In this document: in pieces, positions 23,773 to 32,096 of the stretch
Numbering within the stretch: position 1 is the stretch's first letter
How the letters are laid out: each line of letters starts with the position of its first letter
Source of the DNA: JBHHZJ01 sp046758005
GTDB lineage: Bacteria > Pseudomonadota > Alphaproteobacteria > Kiloniellales > J153
Direction of reading: 5' to 3'
NCBI GenBank assembly: GCA_046758005.1
Contig: JBHHZJ010000023.1
Coordinates: 1 to 38,438, forward strand
DNA: 38,438 nucleotides
Translations under genes and position numbers: made by a program
Notes under the pieces: model-generated
What the model was told of the DNA's origin: nothing
Databases searched by the model: none
The model's input: the letters and a program-made list of their open reading frames with translations, nothing else

Positions 23773-24172
23773 GGAGTGTTCTTCGGAACACGTTGCGATG
23801 GGCCCCGCGTCCGCGCACCTGGCGCCTTCCATTATTTGCGGCCCGCCTCCGAGACGGCGCCGCGGGCGTGCTTGAGCCGCCTGCGGCGGGCATCCTCGCG
23901 TCGCGCATCCCACCCATCCTCGGCGCTTGAAAACGGGGTCCGACCGGCGGCCGTCCCTACGCGTCGGTTCGAGGTGGAACTTGCGGAAAAACCGAAGGCC
24001 CGGCGCCAGTCCCGCTCGAACATTCGGAACCGCGCCGGGCCAAGGCATCAGGATCGAATCATGGGCCCGCGTCCATGCACCTGCGGCTCCCTCTTATCAG
24101 GCGCCGTCGCGCCCGGTCAACAAAATTTTGGGGGTTCCGCCGGAAATTCCGCAACATTTGGTGCCGACCCTG

Positions 24173-24199
24173 AAAAAAGGGGCGACGGCGTCACACCCC
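24173..24199 (-). terminator. Intrinsic terminator of the lipoprotein gene
   Basis: Read on the minus strand, GGGG and an inner GAC pair with GUC and CCCC around a GCC loop (24199-24179). Six T residues follow immediately (24178-24173). It lies 54 nt past the stop of the leftward lipoprotein gene and is the clearest intrinsic terminator in the window. Confidence 0.7.
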
Positions 24200-24252
24200 G
24201 CCGCACCCGGGTACGGGGCGGACGCGTCGCGCGCCGGGGCGCGGCACGCGGC

Positions 24253-25446
24253 TCAACGGACGTAGACGTGTACCTCGTTGACCCGGGCGTCCGGGCTGCT
24301 GGTCGCCGAGAGGGTGATTCGGTCGGCCGGCAGGCCCATGCCGGTCAACGACCGCAGCACGTTCTCGGCGTTGCGGCGCGATTTGCTGGTGGCGAGCGAG
24401 ACCTGCGCCGGGGTGCCGACGCTGGGGGCCACGGCGACCAGGTCGAAGCCGGCGTTCGGCTTGCGCTCGAGCGCGCGGCTGACCGCGGTAAACAGGGCCG
24501 GCTCGTAGTCCACGTTGGGCTCGCTGAAGCGGATCACCACCAGGGGCTGGCGCTGCCCGACCATGGAGGCCGCCCCGCCCGGCGGCGCCGGCGGCGGGAC
24601 GCCGTAGGCGCGGCTGGCCAGGCTGCCGCCAATGTATTCGCCGTTGTCGATGGCGATCTGCATCGCGGTCAAGTTCGAGCGCTCGTTCGTGAAGTAGTTC
24701 TGCGCGCGCGCGATGTCCTCGGTCAGCTCGTTGAGCAGGCGCTCAATGACCACCACGGTCTTGTTGACCTCGTCCTCCAGGATCGCGAGCTGCCGGTGGT
24801 CCTCCTCGACCGCGCCGCGCAGCTCGAAGGTCGCGCGCGTCGACTCGAGCAGGAAGGCGGCGAGCGCGGAGGTGGACGCCGCCTCGTTGGCGAGCGAGTT
24901 CAGGCTCGAGATGCTTTCTCCCACCTTGTTGAGTTCGACCTGCGCCTGATTCCACTCCGCCACGAGCTCCGGGTTGCCGGGGGTCGTGCCGACCTGGAGG
25001 CGCGAGTTTATGTCGCCCACCAGTCTGTGATACTCGTTTGCGCCCTGCCGCGCCGCGGCGCGCTGCGCCTGGAGCCGGCTGTTGTGCTCCTTCATGCGCG
25101 CCTGCAGCCGCGCCAGGTCGCCGCGCAGCTCCTCGATCTTCTGTCCCACGTGGGTCCCGCTCGGCTGGGCCGAGGTCACGCCGGGCGTTTCGAAGTTGGT
25201 GGTACCGAGCATCGGGGGCGCGCCGGGTCGCGCCGGGGCCTGGGCTTGCGCGGGCCGGGCCGGCGCCGCGGCCGGTTTGGCCGCGTTCTGGGCCTGCGTC
25301 TGGCCGCCGGCCGGGGCTTCACCGGTCAGGGACGGGAACAGGGCCTCGTCGGTAAAAGCACACGCGGTCAAGAAAAATGCGACGCCAATGACTGTCGCAG
25401 TCCGACGACTTAGAGAGATCTCTCTTCTATACATGGGAAAGCCCAT
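24253..25446 (-). CDS. Coiled-coil lipoprotein with an OmpA-like C-terminal domain
   Basis: The 397-residue protein begins with a lipoprotein signal ending in the lipobox LTAC (Cys29). An Ala/Pro/Gln-rich linker (about 40-85) follows, then a long helical region with heptad character (about 100-270, for example KIEELRGDLARLQARMKEHN). A Pro-rich hinge precedes a C-terminal domain (about 300-397) whose pattern resembles OmpA-like peptidoglycan-binding modules: VIRFSEPNVDYEPALFTAVS, then SKSRRNAENVLRSL and a final VNEVHVYVR. The Asp after the Cys is absent (Ala instead), so outer-membrane sorting is likely. It may tether envelope layers. The ATG at 25446 has GGAA 7 nt upstream, and an ATG at 25434 is the alternative. 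I do not know a named family. Confidence 0.85.
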   Translation of the reverse strand: MGFPMYRREISLSRRTATVIGVAFFLTACAFTDEALFPSLTGEAPAGGQTQAQNAAKPAAAPARPAQAQAPARPGAPPMLGTTNFETPGVTSAQPSGTHVGQKIEELRGDLARLQARMKEHNSRLQAQRAAARQGANEYHRLVGDINSRLQVGTTPGNPELVAEWNQAQVELNKVGESISSLNSLANEAASTSALAAFLLESTRATFELRGAVEEDHRQLAILEDEVNKTVVVIERLLNELTEDIARAQNYFTNERSNLTAMQIAIDNGEYIGGSLASRAYGVPPPAPPGGAASMVGQRQPLVVIRFSEPNVDYEPALFTAVSRALERKPNAGFDLVAVAPSVGTPAQVSLATSKSRRNAENVLRSLTGMGLPADRITLSATSSPDARVNEVHVYVR

Positions 25447-25520
25447 CGAATATTCCGGGAGCGACGCGACTCTCAAATAAGAAAGAGCGCGTTGTCCCCG
25501 ACCCCCCAAAGCGTGGGCCG

Positions 25521-25549
25521 ATAGTACTGGATGGATTCTGGGCGTACAA
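25521..25549 (-). promoter_or_regulatory. Promoter of the lipoprotein gene
   Basis: On the minus strand TTGTAC (25549-25544), 17 nt and TACTAT (25526-25521) form a good sigma-70-type promoter about 75 nt before the ATG. Confidence 0.5.
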
Positions 25550-25608
25550 GTCACATTTCCCTGGGTTGACGCGGCGAAACCGCGCGATTCCGCCCGTTTC
25601 CGAAGACC

Positions 25609-25637
25609 TTGCGCACGCCGTCGGGCTCGCGTAATGT
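25609..25637 (+). promoter_or_regulatory. Promoter of tRNA-Arg
   Basis: TTGCGC (25609-25614), 17 nt and TAATGT (25632-25637) lie 53 nt upstream of the mature tRNA, a plausible stable-RNA promoter. Confidence 0.4.
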
Positions 25638-25690
25638 CCGCCCGCCTTGGCGTCCGGCGATCGATGCCCCACCTGGATTGCCGAGGGCCC

Positions 25691-25767
25691 GCGCCCGTAG
25701 CTCAATTGGATAGAGCGTCTGACTACGGATCAGGAGGCTGGGGGTTCGAGTCCTCCCGGGCGCGCCA
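25691..25767 (+). tRNA. tRNA-Arg (anticodon ACG)
   Basis: The 77-nt gene folds as a full cloverleaf. The acceptor stem GCGCCCG pairs with CGGGCGC, with discriminator G. The D arm is around TAGCTCAATTGGATAGAGC. The anticodon stem TCTGA/TCAGG has loop CTACGGA and anticodon ACG (read as ICG after deamination, decoding CGU/CGC/CGA). The T arm holds GGTTCGAGTCC, and CCA is encoded at 25765-25767. No integrase or attachment-site duplication is seen beside it. Confidence 0.97.
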
Positions 25768-26135
25768 GATTTCAAGGACTTAGCCAAGGCCCTCACGGCG
25801 ATCCGATCCAGAAAGTAACACCCGGGGTATCAACCCGACGGCGGTGCGTCACTATGCGCGCGGTAGGGTTAACAGTCCGTTTCACGCCGTCACACGCCCG
25901 ATCGGATCGATCATCCGATCCGTCTCACGCAGCGGCAAGGTGCCGGCAGCGGAACCGGACGCACCGCCGTCAAAGGCCGCAACTGCACGGCGCCGCTCCA
26001 AGCCTTCAAACCCGGGCCGGTCTGACATCCGCTCCGTCTGCGTCGGCCTGCCGCACGAGCCTGGGTAACGCTTTGCGTAAAAAGACTTTCTCGGATTTGC
26101 AGGGGCGATCCGCCTGTCTCGGTGAGTCGTCCGGA
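25768..26135. other. Gene-free interval between tRNA-Arg and the exonuclease fusion
   Basis: These 368 nt contain no convincing gene. A GGATCG-N6-CGATCC hairpin lies in the middle of the interval, at about 25905-25923. A small TAACGC/GCGTAA hairpin lies at about 26065-26081, followed by an A-run on the plus strand. Neither is a clear terminator for the leftward gene. Confidence 0.5.
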
Positions 26136-28271
26136 TTAGAACTCGCTTTGGCGGCTGCGCATTTCGAGCAGGCTTTCCGAGGCCCGCAGGGCCTGATCGA
26201 GGGTGCGGACGCCGCGGGCCTCCAGCAGGTTCAGCATGTGCATGAATATGCCGGCCGTGGCCATGGCGTCGCCAAGCGCCGTGTGCCGCCCGGTGACCTC
26301 GACGCCGAAACGCTCGGCGATGGCATCGAGCGTATGGTCGGGCGTATCGCCGTGCAGATAGACCGACAGAAGCAGGGTGTCGAGAACCGGGTTGTCGAAC
26401 CGCACGCCGACTTGCGCCTCCTTGAGGCGGACGAACTTCATGTCGAAGGCGGCGTTGTGCGCGATCAGGGCGGCGTCCCCGACGAAGCTTCTGAACTGTG
26501 GCAGGACGACTTGGATGGGCGGCTTCTCGCGGACCATCTCGTCCGTGATCCCGTGGAATCGAATCGAGGCCTTGGGGATCCGCCGTTGCGGGTTGACCAG
26601 GCGTTCGAAGGTCTCGCCGCTCAGAATTCGCCCGTTGACGATGCGCACGCCGGCGATGGAGATGATCTCGTCGCCTCCGGAGGGACTGAGACCCGTCGTC
26701 TCGGTGTCGAAGGCCACGTAGGTCAGGTCGCGCAGCAGCCGCGCCCCCAGGGCGCCGATCGCCTCGCGCTGGTGCATGAGGTCGAAGTCGTAGAATTCCG
26801 GGCGCGGCGGCAGTTCCTCCTGCGGCCGCTCGAACAGCGGCCGCAGCGGCGCCGCCACCGGCAGGCGCAGCGAGGCGTAGCCGGGCCTGCGCGTTTGGCT
26901 CCACACCTCGCTGCCGTGGAGGTCGAGCGCCTGGCGCAGGCTCTCGCCGCCCAAGACGCCTTCGAGCGGCGCCGTCAGCCAGTCGTCGAGGACCTTGGCC
27001 GGGATCGGTTCTCCCGCCCACACGATGTCGATGTAGACCCTGCGATCCCCGAGCAAGGGCTCGACGTCGAACGCCCGCGCCCCGGTGTGGGCGGACAGCC
27101 TCCGGATCAGGGCTTCGAGGGCGAGCATCAGCGAATGGCTGTCGCAGTGCAGCCATAACGGAATGCCCACCATGGTGACCTCGGGGCCGGCCTCGTCCTT
27201 GAGGTGCCGCACGACGCAGGACAGCAAGTCCGCCGAATACACCTCGGCCATCGGCCACCGGCTGGCCGGAAGCGCACGGCGTTCCGCCGCCAGGCGCTGC
27301 AGCTGCTCGCTCAAGCCCTTGCTTTCCTTGAAGATCACCTCTTCGAACGCCCTGCGTTCCGGGGCCGAAAGCTCGGGATAGGACTCCAGGGTCTCGGCGG
27401 CGGCCCGCAGGTTGGCGACCGGCGCGCGCAGGCCCTCGGTCGCCGCATGGAGGAGCGCGCTGCGCCGGGCGAGGTCGGCGATGTCCTTGGAGATGTCCGC
27501 GAAGTTGAGGACGTAGCCGGTGATCTTCCCGTGGGCGTCGACGATCGGCGTGATCCGGCCGTCGAGCAAGACGCGGCTGTCGACCGGTGTGCAGACAAGG
27601 GGGGCCGCATCGTGAACCCGCGCCCTCGTGTCGCCGGTGTCGAACCTCGTATCGCCGGTGTCGAATCGGTGGTCCAGCCGCTCCAGCGCGTGCATCACGG
27701 GCGCGCGGGTGATCAAGCTGAAGAGCGAACGGCCCAGTCCCAAGCCCGTGGGCTGCTTGAGAATGCGCATGGCCGCCTGGTTGTAGAGCAGAATCTTGTG
27801 GTCGAGGTTGCATACGATGACGCCCTCGCCCAAGGCGAGCAGTATGGCCTCGAGCCAGCTCTTTTGCGTTTCGACGCGCCCGCTCGCCGTGGCCATGGCC
27901 TCGACGATCTCGCGCCGGGCGGCGACCAGTTCGCGGCTGAGCGCGCTCAGGTCTTCGGGCAACGGGCTCAGGGCATGGCCCGCCGGCGGTTCGATGACCG
28001 CGCCCGTCGGCGCGTGGGCGAGCGTGTGCGCCTGCCGGGAGAGGGCGGCGAGCGGCCTCTCCACGCGCCGGTGAAGCAGCACGTAGGCGCCGGCCGCGAG
28101 GCTGGCGAAGGCGAGGGCGCCCGCGCCGCCGAGCAGGAGCCCCAGGGCGCGGACCTCCTCGGGATCCTCCTCGAGACGCGCCAGAACGAACCACAGGCCG
28201 GCCGCCAACAGGGCCGCTCCCGCGACGGCGAGGCCGACGAACAGTGTGCCCAGAAAGACGCCCAGCCTCAT
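26136..28271 (-). CDS. Membrane PAS / degenerate histidine-kinase / DEDDh exonuclease fusion
   Basis: The 711-residue protein has two membrane helices (about 5-30 and 43-67), a HAMP-like linker and a PAS domain (about 133-262). A helical segment aligning with HisKA (LHAATEGLRAPVANLRAAAE) has no His at the usual site. An ATPase-like region (345-475) has lost the N and G boxes: WAGEPIP stands where DNGPGIP should be. The C-terminal third (about 515-685) is a DnaQ-type 3'-5' exonuclease with all five residues: D522 and E524 in AFDTETTGL, D610 in HNAAFDMKF, H663 and D668 in GRHTALGDA. The nuclease should therefore be active while the kinase is not. FDTGDTR is duplicated at 203-216. A single receiver lies 27 nt upstream in the same operon. 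The substrate and physiological role are unknown. Confidence 0.92.
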   Translation of the reverse strand: MRLGVFLGTLFVGLAVAGAALLAAGLWFVLARLEEDPEEVRALGLLLGGAGALAFASLAAGAYVLLHRRVERPLAALSRQAHTLAHAPTGAVIEPPAGHALSPLPEDLSALSRELVAARREIVEAMATASGRVETQKSWLEAILLALGEGVIVCNLDHKILLYNQAAMRILKQPTGLGLGRSLFSLITRAPVMHALERLDHRFDTGDTRFDTGDTRARVHDAAPLVCTPVDSRVLLDGRITPIVDAHGKITGYVLNFADISKDIADLARRSALLHAATEGLRAPVANLRAAAETLESYPELSAPERRAFEEVIFKESKGLSEQLQRLAAERRALPASRWPMAEVYSADLLSCVVRHLKDEAGPEVTMVGIPLWLHCDSHSLMLALEALIRRLSAHTGARAFDVEPLLGDRRVYIDIVWAGEPIPAKVLDDWLTAPLEGVLGGESLRQALDLHGSEVWSQTRRPGYASLRLPVAAPLRPLFERPQEELPPRPEFYDFDLMHQREAIGALGARLLRDLTYVAFDTETTGLSPSGGDEIISIAGVRIVNGRILSGETFERLVNPQRRIPKASIRFHGITDEMVREKPPIQVVLPQFRSFVGDAALIAHNAAFDMKFVRLKEAQVGVRFDNPVLDTLLLSVYLHGDTPDHTLDAIAERFGVEVTGRHTALGDAMATAGIFMHMLNLLEARGVRTLDQALRASESLLEMRSRQSEF

Positions 28272-28298
28272 GCTCGCACAACCGTCAGCGCCTCGGCG

Positions 28299-28676
28299 TC
28301 ATGCCGGAAGGGCGTCGAAGTACTGCTTGACCCGTTCGACCACCTCGCGCGTGGAAAAGGGCTTGGTGATGTAATCATCGGCACCCAGCGCCATCCCTTT
28401 TTCGCGTTCGATGTCACGGCCCTTGGCCGTCAGCATGATGATGTGAATGCCCTTCCACTTCGGGTTGGCCCGGATGGTTTGGCACACGTCGTAGCCGTCG
28501 CGCTTGGGCATCATCACGTCGAGCAGGATGAGATCGGGCGCCGCCTCCTCGACGGCGCGCAGGGCCGCTTCCCCGTCGTGCGCCACGCGCACGTCGAAAC
28601 CGGCCCGTTTCATGATGAACTCGAGCGACAGCACGATGCTGGCTTCGTCATCCGCCACGAGCACGGAACGCGACAT
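28299..28676 (-). CDS. Single-domain response regulator (receiver only)
   Basis: The 125-residue CheY-like protein has the acidic pocket (VLVADDE), the phosphoacceptor D53 in LILLDVMMPKRDG, T83 in MLTAKG and K105 in YITKPF, so it should be phosphorylatable. There is no output domain. It precedes the sensor-exonuclease fusion by 27 nt and is probably cotranscribed. Since that sensor lacks a phosphoacceptor His, the receiver must get phosphate from another kinase or act as a binding partner of the fusion. ATG 28676 is preferred. An upstream Met at 28757 would add 27 unconserved residues. Confidence 0.93.
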   Translation of the reverse strand: MSRSVLVADDEASIVLSLEFIMKRAGFDVRVAHDGEAALRAVEEAAPDLILLDVMMPKRDGYDVCQTIRANPKWKGIHIIMLTAKGRDIEREKGMALGADDYITKPFSTREVVERVKQYFDALPA

Positions 28677-28875
28677 GAGGACGCCTGCTCGCTTCGTTGT
28701 TTCGCTTCGCTCGGCGCGGCCGACCAGCGCGCCGGGGCTCCGTCCAAACGATTTCATCCTACCGTGCGGCGCGAAAGCTTGTCATGACCCATCACCGCGG
28801 GGGACGGCTTGCCATCGGACGCCGCGGCCGCTAAGACGCGGTTCGCCCGCCGTAACAACGCGTGGAAACGGGGTG

Positions 28876-30549
28876 ATGGCCGCCTACCAGTACATCTACC
28901 ACATGGACCGGGTCTCCAAGACCGTTTCGGGCGGGAAGCAGGTCCTCAAGGACATCCGGTTGAGCTTCCTGCCCGGGGCGAAGATCGGCGTGCTCGGTCT
29001 GAACGGGGCCGGCAAGTCGACCTTGCTGCGCGTCATGGCCGGCCTGGACACGGAAATCAACGGCGAGGCCTGGGCCGCCGACGGCGTGAAGGTCGGCTAC
29101 CTGCCGCAGGAGCCGGCGCTCGACCCGGACAAGGACGTGGCCGGCAACGTCTGCGAGGGGGTGGCGGAGATCAAGGCGCTGCTCGACCGCTTCGAGGCGG
29201 TCAACGCCAAGTTCGCCGAGCCGGACGCGAATTTCGACGCGCTCATCGCCGAGCAGGCCGAGCTGCAGGAGAAGATCGACGCCGCCGGCGCCTGGGATCT
29301 CGAGCGCACGGTGGAGATCGCCATGGACGCTCTGCGCTGCCCGCCGGGCGAGGCCGACGTGACCAAGATCTCAGGCGGTGAGCGGCGCCGGGTGGCGCTC
29401 TGCCGCCTGCTGCTGCAGAAGCCCGACATGCTGCTGCTGGACGAGCCGACCAACCATCTGGACGCAGAGTCGGTGGCCTGGCTCGAGCGCTACCTCCGGG
29501 AATACCCGGGCACCGTGGTCGCGGTCACGCACGATCGGTACTTCCTGGACAACGCCGCCGGATGGATCCTGGAGCTCGACCGCGGCCACGGGATTCCGTT
29601 CAAGGGCAACTATACGAGCTGGCTGGAGCAGAAGCAGGCGCGCCTGGCGCACGAGGAAAAGGCCGAATCGGCCCGCCAGCGCATCCTCCAGCGCGAGCTG
29701 GAATGGGTGCGGCAGAGCCCGAGGGCGCGCCAAGCCAAGTCCAAGGCGCGCCTCAAGGCCTACGAGAGCCTCCTCGCCGAGGCGGCCGGGAAGGCGCCGG
29801 AGCCGGGCCGCATCTCGATCCCGCCGGGCCCGCGCCTGGGCGACCTCGTGATCGAGGCCAACGGCCTGAGCAAGGGTTACGGCGAGCGGCTGCTGATCCA
29901 CGACCTGGACTTCAAGGTGCCGCCGAACGCCATCGTCGGGATCATCGGACCGAACGGCGCGGGCAAGACGACGCTGTTCCGCATGATCGTCGGCCAAGAG
30001 CGGCCGGACGGCGGGTCCCTCCGGCTCGGCGAGACCGTCAAGCTCGGCTATATCGATCAGTCGCGCGACAGTTTGGCCGCCGACAAGAGCGTGTGGGAGG
30101 AGATTTCGGGCGGGCGCGACACCATCGAGCTCGGCAGGCACACGGTGCCCTCGCGCGCCTACGTCGGGGCGTTCAACTTCAAGGGCGGCGACCAGCAGAA
30201 GAAGGTCGGCTCGCTTTCCGGGGGCGAGCGCAACCGCGTCCACCTGGCCAAAATGCTCAAGGAGGGCGCCAACGTCCTTCTGCTCGACGAGCCGACCAAC
30301 GACCTGGACGTGGACACGCTGCGCGCGCTGGAGGACGCGCTGCTCGAGTTCGCGGGGTGCGTCCTCATCATCAGCCACGACCGCTGGTTCCTCGACCGGA
30401 TCGCAACCCACATGTTGGCGTTCGAGGGGGACAGCCGGGTCGTCTGGTTCGAGGGCAACTATCAGGACTACGAGGCCGACCGGCGCCGCCGCCTCGGCGC
30501 GCAAGCCGACCAGCCGCACCGCATCAAGTACAAGCGGCTCACGCGGTAG
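28876..30549 (+). CDS. ettA: Energy-dependent translational throttle protein EttA (ABC-F)
   Basis: EttA is a soluble ABC-F ATPase that binds the ribosomal E site and gates the first elongation steps according to ATP/ADP. The 557-residue protein has two nucleotide-binding domains. The first has Walker A GLNGAGKST (41-49), signature ISGGERRR and Walker B LLLDEPTNHLD. The second has GPNGAGKTT, LSGGERNR and LLLDEPTNDLD. The interdomain P-site tRNA-interaction segment (about 240-300, charged, EEKAESARQRILQRELEW) is present. The ending HRIKYKRL is typical of the family. The ATG at 28876 follows GGGG. The gene is divergent from the receiver operon and convergent with mlaC. Confidence 0.97.
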   Translation: MAAYQYIYHMDRVSKTVSGGKQVLKDIRLSFLPGAKIGVLGLNGAGKSTLLRVMAGLDTEINGEAWAADGVKVGYLPQEPALDPDKDVAGNVCEGVAEIKALLDRFEAVNAKFAEPDANFDALIAEQAELQEKIDAAGAWDLERTVEIAMDALRCPPGEADVTKISGGERRRVALCRLLLQKPDMLLLDEPTNHLDAESVAWLERYLREYPGTVVAVTHDRYFLDNAAGWILELDRGHGIPFKGNYTSWLEQKQARLAHEEKAESARQRILQRELEWVRQSPRARQAKSKARLKAYESLLAEAAGKAPEPGRISIPPGPRLGDLVIEANGLSKGYGERLLIHDLDFKVPPNAIVGIIGPNGAGKTTLFRMIVGQERPDGGSLRLGETVKLGYIDQSRDSLAADKSVWEEISGGRDTIELGRHTVPSRAYVGAFNFKGGDQQKKVGSLSGGERNRVHLAKMLKEGANVLLLDEPTNDLDVDTLRALEDALLEFAGCVLIISHDRWFLDRIATHMLAFEGDSRVVWFEGNYQDYEADRRRRLGAQADQPHRIKYKRLTR

Positions 30550-30568
30550 ACGGCCCGAGCGGCCGGTC

Positions 30569-31234
30569 CTATTTCGCCGCCACGCCCGCCTGATTCTCGA
30601 TCCGCTCGCGCAGCAGCGCGATCAGGTTCTCGACCCGGCCGCCGAATTTCTTGAGCACCGAGGCGTATTCCGAGCGCAGCGTCAGCACCATGCTGACGCC
30701 TTGACCGGTCACGTCGAGGACCCGGAATTTGCCGTCCTTGTAACGCACGCGCCAGTCGATCTGCACCGTCTCGCGTCCCGGCGGCGTGATCGTCGTGCTG
30801 ACGATATATTGGCCCTTCTGCTTGACCGCGCGAACCACGCCGATCTGGAAGCGCGTGCCGCCATAGCCCGCGAACTGCGGGGCGAAGCGCTCGACCATGA
30901 CGTCCTCGAAGGTGTCGAGAAACTTTTCGCGCACCGCCTCCTCGGTGCCCCGCCAGTAACGGCCGAGCACGAGGCGCCCGATGGCCGGGACGTCGAAGTT
31001 GTCCCGGAACAGAACGCGGAATCGGGCCTTGCGCTCCTCGACCGCGACCGAGCCGTCCGTCAATTGCTCGATCGCGCGCGCCGTCAGGTCGGAGAGGAAC
31101 GCGCCGGCGCGCTCGGCGGTCGCCGGCTCGGCGCCGCCCGACCGCGCCGGTCCCAGCGCAACGGCGATCGCGACCACGGCGATGCCGCGCAGCACGCGCC
31201 GCCGGGTCGCGGCGAACTCACTGCTTGCTGCCAA
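30569..31234 (-). CDS. mlaC: MlaC-type periplasmic phospholipid carrier
   Basis: MlaC (Ttg2D family) shuttles phospholipid between the outer-membrane MlaA complex and the inner-membrane MlaFEDB transporter. The 221-residue protein has an N-terminal signal with RRR before a hydrophobic core (VLRGIAVVAIAVALG). The mature domain follows the family pattern: FRDNFDVPAIGRLVLGRYWRG, then EKFLDTFEDVMVERFAPQF, and VRYKDGKFRVLDVTGQGVSM. The proposed start is a TTG at 31234 with GAGGGA 4 nt upstream. It overlaps the last 17 nt of mlaA, so the two are coupled. mlaFED are not in the window. A longer frame to 31312 adds a Ser/Thr/Arg-rich stretch inside mlaA and is rejected. Confidence 0.9.
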   Translation of the reverse strand: MAASSEFAATRRRVLRGIAVVAIAVALGPARSGGAEPATAERAGAFLSDLTARAIEQLTDGSVAVEERKARFRVLFRDNFDVPAIGRLVLGRYWRGTEEAVREKFLDTFEDVMVERFAPQFAGYGGTRFQIGVVRAVKQKGQYIVSTTITPPGRETVQIDWRVRYKDGKFRVLDVTGQGVSMVLTLRSEYASVLKKFGGRVENLIALLRERIENQAGVAAK

Positions 31235-32096
31235 CTTGTCCCTCGTCGAGGTCGAGGTCGAAGTCCATTTCCGACAGCCCCGGCATCGGCGTCGGGCCGA
31301 ACACCTCGCCATTGTTGATCTCGTTCCTGCGGCTCTGTCGATAGAGCGAGCGGATGCGGGCGTAGAAGTCGATCGCGTCGCGCTGCAGATCCTCGAGATC
31401 TTCGATGTTTCGGGACCGCTTGTCGATTCCGTCGACCAGCGGGCGGGCCAGGAACTGCGTCTGGACGTCGTACTGGTCGGCGACGTAGGTCAGCGGATCG
31501 AGGAACGTGTCGACCACGATGCCGACGCCGTCGCGAGCCGACGACGGCCCGAACAGCGGCAGGACCAGGTAGAACCCCTCGCCCACGCCGTGGACCGCGA
31601 GGGTCTGGCCGAAGTCCTCGTCGTGGTACGGATAGCCCCAGTCGGCGGCCACGTCGAAGAGGCCGAAGACCCCGGCCGTCGAATTGAGGGCGAAGCGGAC
31701 CGTGGTGGTCTCGGCCCGCTCGAACTCGCCCTGGAACAGGTCGTTGAGGAGCACCACGGGCGTGCGCAGGTTGCGCAGGAAGTTGCGCAGCGAGTCGCGC
31801 ACCTGGACCGGGAGCAGGAAACGGTACGTCGCGGCGGCCGGTTTGAAGATGAAGACGTCGAGCGTCATGTTGAAGGCGAAGATGAAGCGGTTCGGGATCT
31901 CGAGGGGGTCGTTCTCGTCCTCGATCACGAAGAGTTCCTCGATGTCCTCGCCCGCTCCCGTGCCCTGGGCCTCCGCGGCTTGGTCCGGCGCCTTCGGCCG
32001 GCTCGCGCAGCCGGCGACGATCAGCAACACCGCCAGGACCGCCGCCAAGCGGCCCATGAAATGCCGTTCGGGGATATCACGCCTCGACACAGGCAC
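31218..32096 (-). CDS. mlaA: MlaA (VacJ)-type outer-membrane lipoprotein
   Basis: MlaA removes misplaced phospholipids from the outer leaflet of the outer membrane and passes them to MlaC. The protein has a lipoprotein signal with lipobox IVAGC. The conserved MlaA core follows: DPLEIPNRFIFAFNMTLDVF, RNFLRNLRTPVVLLNDLFQG, a GLFDVAADWG turn, FGQTLAVHGVGEG and LVLPLFGPSSARDGVG. The acidic C-terminal tail (MDFDLDLDEG) is lineage-specific. The start is either GTG 32096 or ATG 32057. The latter would give a more compact signal peptide, and neither has a strong ribosome site. It is first in a two-gene unit with mlaC. Confidence 0.94.
   Translation of the reverse strand: MPVSRRDIPERHFMGRLAAVLAVLLIVAGCASRPKAPDQAAEAQGTGAGEDIEELFVIEDENDPLEIPNRFIFAFNMTLDVFIFKPAAATYRFLLPVQVRDSLRNFLRNLRTPVVLLNDLFQGEFERAETTTVRFALNSTAGVFGLFDVAADWGYPYHDEDFGQTLAVHGVGEGFYLVLPLFGPSSARDGVGIVVDTFLDPLTYVADQYDVQTQFLARPLVDGIDKRSRNIEDLEDLQRDAIDFYARIRSLYRQSRRNEINNGEVFGPTPMPGLSEMDFDLDLDEGQVGSKQ

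Larger units (their letters stand above)
23357..24252. other. 896-nt gene-free interval between gpt and the lipoprotein gene
   Basis: No reading frame here looks like a gene on codon pattern or recognisable similarity. The interval holds an AT-rich island (23451-23580), a tandem array of 33-bp units (23641-23772) and, at its right end, a terminator for the leftward lipoprotein gene (24173-24199). The remainder (about 23780-24120) shows nothing I can name. Confidence 0.7.

Noticed and set aside
23614..25413. 599-codon rightward frame starting in the 33-bp repeats
   Set aside because: Runs antisense through the lipoprotein gene, with no ribosome site and no recognisable domain.
25412..25425. 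Perfect 14-bp palindrome AGAGAGATCTCTCT near the start of the lipoprotein gene
   Set aside because: It lies within coding sequence over RREISL codons and is simple alternating purine sequence. No regulator is known for it.
25691..25767. tRNA-Arg as an integration site for a mobile element
   Set aside because: No integrase, no repeated 3' tRNA fragment and no foreign genes nearby.
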